Positions 6,690-11,954 of a stretch of DNA of 11,954 nucleotides are shown in pieces. Each line of letters begins with the position of its first letter. Within the stretch, counting starts at the first letter, position 1. Position numbers and translations under genes: made by a program. The notes under the pieces are model-generated. The model did no database searches and was not told the origin of the DNA. It saw only the letters and a list, made by a program, of their open reading frames with translations. The DNA comes from Gymnopus androsaceus JB14 (lineage: Eukaryota > Basidiomycota > Agaricomycetes > Agaricales > Omphalotaceae), in contig ML770272.1 in assembly GCA_009733575.1 (NCBI GenBank), positions 1 through 11,954 of the forward strand. The letters are read 5' to 3'.

Positions 6690-6999
6690 TAGCCTGGACA
6701 ACACATGAGATTAAGTAGGTGGGGTTAGGTGGTTTGGGTTAGGGATAAGGATGAAATTGGGGGTGTGGGGGCTTGCCCCCACTGTTTAAATATAGGAGAG
6801 ACATCATACAGGGCTAGGGTTAAGCCACTTTGCTTAAGTAAGCATATAGTTGGTTATAGATCAACAAACCGGGGCAGGGGGGGGTGTCAGTTTTTTTCCC
6901 ACAATGCCTCATTCAGGCTGTATGGAAATCATTATTTTGGCCCAGTGTGGTTGTTTAACTGTGTTTAATTCATGTTGGATGGAGTCTCATTTGTTTAGA

Positions 7000-7827
7000 C
7001 TAAACTGGCACTTTTATAGCTCCGACCAAGTCTGCAAAGATAATACACATCTCCCATTTGAATTCTTCAAAGTTTGGGGTTTTGACAGAATCCATATCCG
7101 CCAATAATTCCTTTGTCTCTACTGTACACCAATGCAACACTTTTTGCACTTTTGCTTCATCGCTGAGGCTGTTGACTCTATTAAAGATTTCTGTGATCTC
7201 CTCTAGCCAGTCTCATAAGCTGTGTGGATGGGCCATGTCAAACCTTGGGGCTTGCTTATAGTCCTTTGGCAAATTAGCATTGTTCAATTCGGCTCTTACT
7301 GCCGCGGTCAGAGGAGGCAGTCCATAAAGGTCAGTAGCCCTTGCTTCCAATGGTTGTTCTCCATTTACAGACATCATTCTTGTATCTTGCAATTCTAAGG
7401 TACTAAGTGTTCTGGGCATTAACAGTGCAAAACCACTAATATCCATCAGATTGTTTAATGAGGATAACGGTGATAACTGTTCAGCAGTTAACAATAGCTG
7501 TTCCTCCTGTCGGAAGAATGGCAAGTCTTCTTCTTGTTCGAAGTCTTCTGGGTTGTTAATAATCGGCTGTGGTACAACACAATTTTTCCCTTTTGAGTTT
7601 GATGCAATGATTCTCAAAGTAGTACTTCTAGAACCAACATTGTCTGAAGTTTGTGATGCTACTGGTCTATTTGTTGACCCAGTTGCTTCAGTTTGTCTCG
7701 GAACAGTTGGAGTGAAACTTCCTGAGGGTCTGTTGTTTTCTACATTACACGGGACAAATACAGGAGGCTTTGATTTAGCTTTCCTTGCGGGTAGTCCTTT
7801 ATAGGCAGCGACGTCATCTTCAGACAT
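7000..7827 (-). pseudogene. Ty3/Gypsy-type gag, N-terminal part, one internal stop
   Basis: ATG at 7827-7825 opens MSEDDVAAYKGLPARKAKSK, then a Pro/Ser/Thr-rich disordered region, a Glu/Leu-rich stretch, and at about residue 190 APRFDMAHPHSL. A TGA (7213-7215) follows. The same frame continues for 70 codons as WLEEITEIFNRVNSLSDEAK and KVLHWCTVETKELLADMDSV before ending at 7000-7002. That second part is the start of a retrotransposon capsid (Retrotrans_gag-like: F.....L.D...V..V...V...T.E.L). In intact relatives gag continues to a zinc knuckle and pol; here it breaks at block E6. The minus-strand LTR lies 52 bp upstream, giving the expected LTR-leader-gag order. The stop and truncation make it a relic, though the long open frame suggests modest age. 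Confidence 0.75.
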
Positions 7828-7863
7828 TACTCCAGCTCTTTGAGAATTTCTTGTTTCTCTGGT

Positions 7864-7878
7864 GATGAGTTAGATTTG
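7864..7878 (-). promoter_or_regulatory. LTR-adjacent leader / possible primer-binding site
   Basis: This is the sequence between the LTR edge (7879) and gag. Its 15 bases nearest the LTR are conserved, with 3 mismatches, beside the second LTR copy (11894-11908); CTAACTCAT is shared. Conservation just outside an LTR and purine-poor composition fit a leader or primer-binding region better than a polypurine tract, which supports minus orientation. No matching tRNA could be checked. Confidence 0.4.
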
Positions 7879-9570
7879 TGTTAGGTATGAAAACCAACCA
7901 AACAACAATCACCCCAATCAGATACAATCCAAAAGGTTTAATTTAATACGAGGAAGGAGGTTGTTGAAGGTTCCCTTGACTACTAATTGATTCAAAGAGA
8001 AAAAGCACTTCACAGCTGGCACAGATAGTGCGAGATGAACAAGGTTTTATATTTGGAGGAAGGTTTTTGAAAAGCCAACTAACGTACAATGACGCGCTGA
8101 ACTAATCGAGGGGAAAGCAAACACAAAAGCACGGGTCAAGTATGCCAACTCAACAAATGACTTTGCGTATCTCGGGAGCCTTTACGTTGCCGCGCAATGA
8201 TACTCCAACTCTCAGGGATTCCCGCGAGTTACCTAACAAACTTATACGACTGCCACGCAAGTCACTTGAGTAGGTGTTTTTTAACACACTCAGAGAAGAG
8301 CAGGCAAGGGGTAGAATCTGTTGGTAAAGCTAGGTAACACTCCGAGAAGCTTCCTCCCTAAAACTAGACCAAGCTGACACTTGGGTCCAAGACCTTTCCT
8401 AATCAACAACGGGCTTGTTGAGGTGTGCATGTTAGGTTCCACCTGCAGTCCTAAGACTGATGTGACCTCTCTTTGAGATGAAAACCAGGAATGCTCGACT
8501 TAATAGCTGGGAAGTAGAATGAATTGCCTCAGTATTATTGAGGTTACAAGAAGGCCACCCATTTCAAAGGTTGCAGAGGACGATGCAGACACGTCTGAGC
8601 ATGTACGAATCACTACAGGTCCTAAGATAGAACTGCGTTTCAGGTATCAAGTCTAACTTGTTATTCCGAGATAGAATAGCTACCCTTATATACTGAGCGA
8701 GATATAATAAAATAAGAAAATGAGAGAAACTGAGCAAGATACGATGAAACAGAGTAAGTAAAATAGAAAAAGATAAATAATGTCCATATATGCGTGTATA
8801 CTATGGTTTTGCCTCAACGTTTTCCTGCCTTGTTTGTTTGTCTTCCTCAATTGGGTTGACTTTTGGGATTTTTGGTCCAAATCAACTCAAGTCATTTGCC
8901 TTTTTACAAGGCTCACCAGTTCCTTTAGCAGAACAGCCCTCGGAAGTATTTCTATGTTTTTCCTCGCAGATGGGAGACTGGTTATTATCCTAGTTCCGCG
9001 CGGTCTCGAGTCTAGATGCCTGGTAGCATATGGATCTCGGTAAAATGCTGAGGCTTGGATAGAAACACTCCTTGGTCCTTCCATGCTCTAGAAGTAGCTA
9101 CAGCCAGTGGGTCATGTGGCCGCGTTGGACTGCCATGGCTATCTGCCTGGGCGCTTTCCAGCGAGCATCAACTTTGAGGGCACCCGTTAGGGTACTTCCT
9201 CATCTCGGTTCTCCTTGCTTAGTTTAATAAACTTGAGTGTCGTGTAGACTCCTCGGTGAGCTGATTGCGGAAGCAATGCCTGGTTAAGACTTCGATCCCT
9301 TGGGTATATCCTTCAATGACCTAGCCTAGTATAACTGGTATGTGGGCTCGTTTATCTGCCTCAGTCAGCAACATGTTATCCAACAAGCTTGCCTCGCTAC
9401 ACCATACCGCGCATAGGACTTTGATCAAGGTGCATTCACAAAGTTAAGTATGGTACCATTGCACGTACTGTTACTCTGCAACCTCTTGGGTAGAATAGGT
9501 CCTCGGTAGATTTTAACTATCAGCTTGGGCTCATTATAGTTCTCTTATTGATCGTGTTTTGTTACTAACA
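7879..9570 (-). mobile_element. Minus-strand LTR (about 1.7 kb; outer end tentative)
   Basis: The inner end at 7879 is well supported: TGTTAGGTATG on plus (reading ...CCTAACA on minus). It borders the gag leader and recurs at 11909-11954 with 41 identical bases. The outer end is tentative at 9570, where GTTACTAACA gives a minus-strand start TGTTAG mirroring the CTAACA end. A TATA box lies within it on the minus strand. Small frames on both strands (8686-8880, 8780-9043, 8887-9084) have no recognisable domains and are not called. I see no tRNA or other RNA gene inside. An LTR of 1.7 kb is long, so it may hold further nested insertions. Confidence 0.55.
8685..8692 (-). promoter_or_regulatory. 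Putative TATA box of minus-strand LTR
   Basis: The minus strand reads AGTATATAAGG here, resembling GAGTATATAAGC in the LTR at 1302-1309. Transcription from it would run toward the gag relic. Inferred from motif and position. Confidence 0.4.
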
Positions 9571-9842
9571 GAACCTAGGATTATTGGTTCTGCGCAGTTC
9601 TAGCCTTAGCCAAAAAATTGGCGTATCACTGGTTTTAGGTTTTGGGTGACCTGCTCTACTAATGGTGGACATAGAACTAGATCCAATTGTCAGACTAGTA
9701 GTCCTTCCTTTTCTTGTTTACCAAGCAGACTTGATTATAATTCCAGTAAACTCTTTTGAGTTGTACAAGAGATTTTCCACCCCTTGCAGTGGGCTCCAGA
9801 TAACAAGCTGTTGGTCCATTGGTTCAAGTAGTGCAGGGTAAT
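9571..9842. other. Unassigned sequence left of E4
   Basis: No gene is recognised. AGAACC and GGTTCT (about 9570-9595) could pair as a small hairpin. On the minus strand, a frame reading about VFWSLSVDYPALLEPMDQQ and onward is open across this piece and the sequence right of E4 if E4 is removed, ending in a TAA near 9718. I do not recognise that product. Confidence 0.35.
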
Positions 9843-10451
9843 AGGGATGGTCAAAGTGGCCACTGAAATGATTGCTGAAATGTTGCTGAAATGACTGCTG
9901 AATAAATCACATTTCATGTTTCAGCGGCAGTTTCATTGAATGACCTTTTTTTTCCGCTTAATTTGGCTGCTGAAATATAACTGCTAAATTTGAGCTTATA
10001 CTGTAATTGTGCCACAAAAGAAATCTTATTCCACTTCTATATGACTCTCCTCATGCCCTATGGTGAACGACATCCAGCACGAGCCAAATGGCTTGTTTGG
10101 ATGTACACCAAGTTTCAGTCTTGGTGAGAAAAGCGCGCAAAACATCTTGCTGAACACAAACAAGAGGCTGGTGTCTCCAACAGTTTTTTTTTGTGGCTTT
10201 GAAGATACTTCCTTACCAGTGACAATTGGCCGCGGTCTTTTCTTGAGTCAAATAAGGAAATTTCAATTTTTGCAAAGCCCTAACCCTATAACTACACAAA
10301 TGATTTAGGGTTCATGCAAATTTCAGCTGCTGAAAGCTGTTTAAGCAGCTCCCGAGCTGCTGACAACTTAAATTGCCGCTGAAATGTGTTTTCAGCACAA
10401 CTTTCAGCAATCATTTCAGCAGTCACTTCAGCAGCCACTTTGACCGTCCCT
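9843..10451. mobile_element. Inverted-repeat element E4 (AGGGAYGGTCAAAGTGGC termini)
   Basis: The termini AGGGATGGTCAAAGTGGC and the reverse complement of the right end, AGGGACGGTCAAAGTGGC, match at 17/18. The subterminal regions carry a repeated GCTGAAATGA-type word in 11-12-bp steps, inverted between the two sides (about 9865-9900 and 10380-10435). The target duplication is ambiguous: AAT (9840-9842 and 10452-10454) or TA (9842-9843 and 10451-10452). An 82-codon ATG frame (10060-10308) lies inside but shows no recognised domain and is not called a gene. The length of about 609 bp and lack of a transposase make it non-autonomous. Its termini differ from those of E1-E3. Confidence 0.8.
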
Positions 10452-11194
10452 AATCAACACTAAGTGACCAGAACACAGGGGTTTGGCTATCAATTTAAAT
10501 AGCAAGGGTGTGTTGTCAAAGGTTCTGCAAAGAAAATACTCTATTTGTCTCTTGAAAGTGACTGGTGTTTCTCAAAGTGATGCTGGTAGACAATCAAAGG
10601 ATAGGATCTCCTTCTCTAATCAATCTATACAGATTCGGGGCAATGATAGGGGCAACAATATAACAATGACAACAAAAAGAACCACCAACAATATGGCTTG
10701 GTTCAACAAAGTGATTCCCAACAGTAGGGCAAACCACTCAGGACAGCAGATAGTTTTCTTCCTGTACACCTGAGCTCAGTCGCAACAGATGATCATTTCT
10801 TGGTGGTCACACTAGACTCCTCAAAACTAAAACAACAATTTGACTTGGTTTAAGTCAGGGTTTTCACAGTTGTTAGGATTATAAGTCTCTAACGCTGGGC
10901 ACAATAAACAACTCTTTCCATACCACATGAAGTATTACTTCGGTTCACAAGGGAGTGGTATCTTTCCTGTCTCAGCTGTAGCTACATCAACGAGGATTCA
11001 CACTAGCATCAAATGAGGTTCAAAGGTAACTTGTTTTGCAAAGGAAATATAGCTAGGTTTTTATACTACTCTTGGCCACACGCTGGTTAAATAATAAAGT
11101 ACTTCGAGAATCTGGACAAATAGTACAACTTGTTTCAGAAAAGGAGAAATTATAGTAAAATAGTCTGTATATGCATATATCTGCAACCCTAATA
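10452..11194. other. Unassigned stretch right of E4
   Basis: There is no secure gene. At about 10600-10740 the plus strand is rich in Asn/Gln codons (for example GQQYNNDNKKNHQQYG in one frame, with stops), reminiscent of the low-complexity tail of a retroelement gag, but not enough for a call. The 96-codon frame at 10483-10773 begins with TTG. TGTTAGG at 10871 resembles an LTR edge but has no visible partner. Confidence 0.4.
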
Positions 11195-11725
11195 TCCATT
11201 TGTCTGCTTCTTATGGGTATTACACCCTACTTCTGTCTGGGTTATGCACCTTTGGTCCTTTCCTGGGCAACGCGTACTGCTATGTAGCTGACGCATGCCC
11301 AGTGCTGTGCTCACTAATCCCATCATAGTTCTGTTTCTCATCGTAACTTATTGTATTCTCCTTCTTTCCTCCATATTATCATTCTCCATTCTTGTAGCTT
11401 CACAACCATATCCATATCTCTATATCCCCAGAGTATATTCGTGCAGGAAAACACCAACTAATGTACGGTGTTGTTCCCTTAGCTCAAACCTCTGTCTATT
11501 ACATGTCATTTCTTCCATTTCTCGGCAGACATGTATGCCTTCCAATCCTGGTACATGTCACTTAGAGGGCCTATGTATGCTCTCCTGGCTTTGTTCTTTT
11601 TGGCATACACTGTTAATGAGGTCCTAACCTTAGGTATATAATCTGCCAAATACTTGTATCTCTCTGTAGTCCAATGTAGTATGTTCTCAAAACTAAGTTT
11701 GATACTTGATGCAAGTTCTCAATTC
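11195..11725 (-). pseudogene. Decayed unidentified reading frame
   Basis: On the minus strand an open frame reads ELASSIKLSFENILHWTTER, YKYLADYIPKVRTSLTVYAK and IGPLSDMYQDWKAYM. Near 11520 the sequence shifts by one base to continue as REMEEMTCNRQRFELREQHR and TLVGVFLHEYTLG. It then goes on, with two stops, to about 11195. The charged, amphipathic, protein-like composition across the shift argues for a former coding region rather than chance. I do not recognise the family; a transposase or gag fragment is plausible given the surroundings. Codons immediately upstream of 11725 are unclear. Confidence 0.4.
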
Positions 11726-11893
11726 AAAGTTTGGTAATAATAAGCAAAATGGGTACAAGAATGAAACTGTCAATGATATGACAGATGCCAACGATGATAC
11801 GAAGATGATTTTGATAAAAAACCAACCAATGATATGGATGGGTGTGGTATTCTACCCAGCTTCAACAGTCGAGGCTTCAACAATATGAACACT

Positions 11894-11954
11894 TATGAGT
11901 TAGCTATGTGCTGGGTATGAAAACCAACCAAACAACAATCACCCCAATCAGATA
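11894..11954 (-). mobile_element. Second copy of the minus-strand LTR edge (runs off the window)
   Basis: Positions 11914-11954 match 7884-7924 at all 41 bases, and the 20 bp before them match at 15. The LTR edge is about 11909 (TGCTGGGTATG) and 11894-11908 is the conserved leader. The offset from the first copy is exactly 4,030 bp with no gap. Similarity stops to the left of 11894, so this copy's leader and gag are missing or displaced. The rest of the LTR lies beyond the window. Confidence 0.75.

Larger units (their letters stand above)
6480..6980. repeat. Telomere-like, hairpin-rich block E6 (probable decayed element)
   Basis: The left edge GTTTAAACAATTTTAAACAAC and the right edge (about 6950-6972, reverse complement ATTAAACACAGTTAAACAAC) form an imperfect inverted repeat, 16/20 over the core. 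Inside are a diverged tandem pair starting GTTGTCACATGA at 6504 and 6556, TTAGGG-like units, and a diverged pair of hairpins offset by 59 bp. Near the right end is ggggtgtcag plus a T-run (6881-6897), the same motif as in E0 at 961-976. I read it as a non-autonomous element related to the core of E0, inserted at the broken 3' end of the minus-strand gag relic. The 79- and 85-codon frames here are not convincing genes. Confidence 0.5.

Noticed and set aside
7451..7804. 117-codon plus-strand frame
   Set aside because: Antisense shadow of the minus-strand gag relic, which has the recognisable motifs and an LTR-leader context.
9275..9310. tRNA-like T-loop (GGTTAAGACTTCGATCCC)
   Set aside because: The T-stem does not pair and no acceptor, D or anticodon arms can be built around it.
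10060..10308. 82-codon ATG frame inside E4
   Set aside because: No recognised motif and no coding context; could be captured sequence, but evidence is too thin.
10871..11060. Possible further LTR edge (TGTTAGGATTATAAG) with a minus-strand TATAAAAA near 11050
   Set aside because: No second copy, no matching end and no target duplication in the window.

Overview
This window is a 12 kb nest of decayed and inserted transposable elements. I found no intact cellular gene, rRNA, tRNA or CRISPR array in it. The organism is most likely a filamentous fungus, probably an agaricomycete basidiomycete. The protease, reverse-transcriptase and gag fragments read like the Ty3/Gypsy-type LTR retrotransposons of that group. 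That resemblance is recalled family knowledge, not a database search. TTAGGG-type repeats fit the fungal telomere unit but are not specific to it. There is no bacterial operon structure, and several long frames open on GTG or TTG only because they are fragments.

Layout. Positions 1-278 are unassigned. A palindromic element, here called E1 (279-546), ends in CATCAGCAAAACCTGG. Next comes a short unassigned piece, then an inverted-repeat element E0 (708-1159) carrying TTAGGG-like repeats. A plus-strand Ty3/Gypsy relic spans about 1160-5638: a 5'-truncated LTR with a TATA box, a gag-like leader, an aspartic protease, a linker, and the start of reverse transcriptase. It has several stops and frameshifts. 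Three later insertions split it: a solo LTR with a perfect 5-bp target duplication (3308-4016) and two near-perfect palindromes of one family, E2 (4372-4749) and E3 (5277-5593). Removing each insertion with its target duplication brings the flanking pol codons back into register.

The right half starts with a 747-bp TA-flanked inverted-repeat element E5 (5710-6456). A telomere-like, hairpin-rich block E6 follows (about 6480-6980). A minus-strand gag pseudogene (7000-7827) is preceded, in its own direction, by a minus-strand LTR (7879 to about 9570). The inner end of that LTR recurs exactly 4,030 bp away at the window's right edge (11909-11954), so a second copy starts there. Between them lie another inverted-repeat element E4 (about 9843-10451), poorly identified sequence, and a decayed unidentified minus-strand reading frame (about 11195-11725).

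The most interesting signal is the CATCAG-terminated palindrome group (E1, E2, E3). Its members share terminal motifs and are filled with 9-10-bp repeat units. E2 and E3 also carry the same 27-bp box in all four arms without a mismatch. The E3 arms are 99/101 identical, which suggests recent movement and an active partner elsewhere in the genome.
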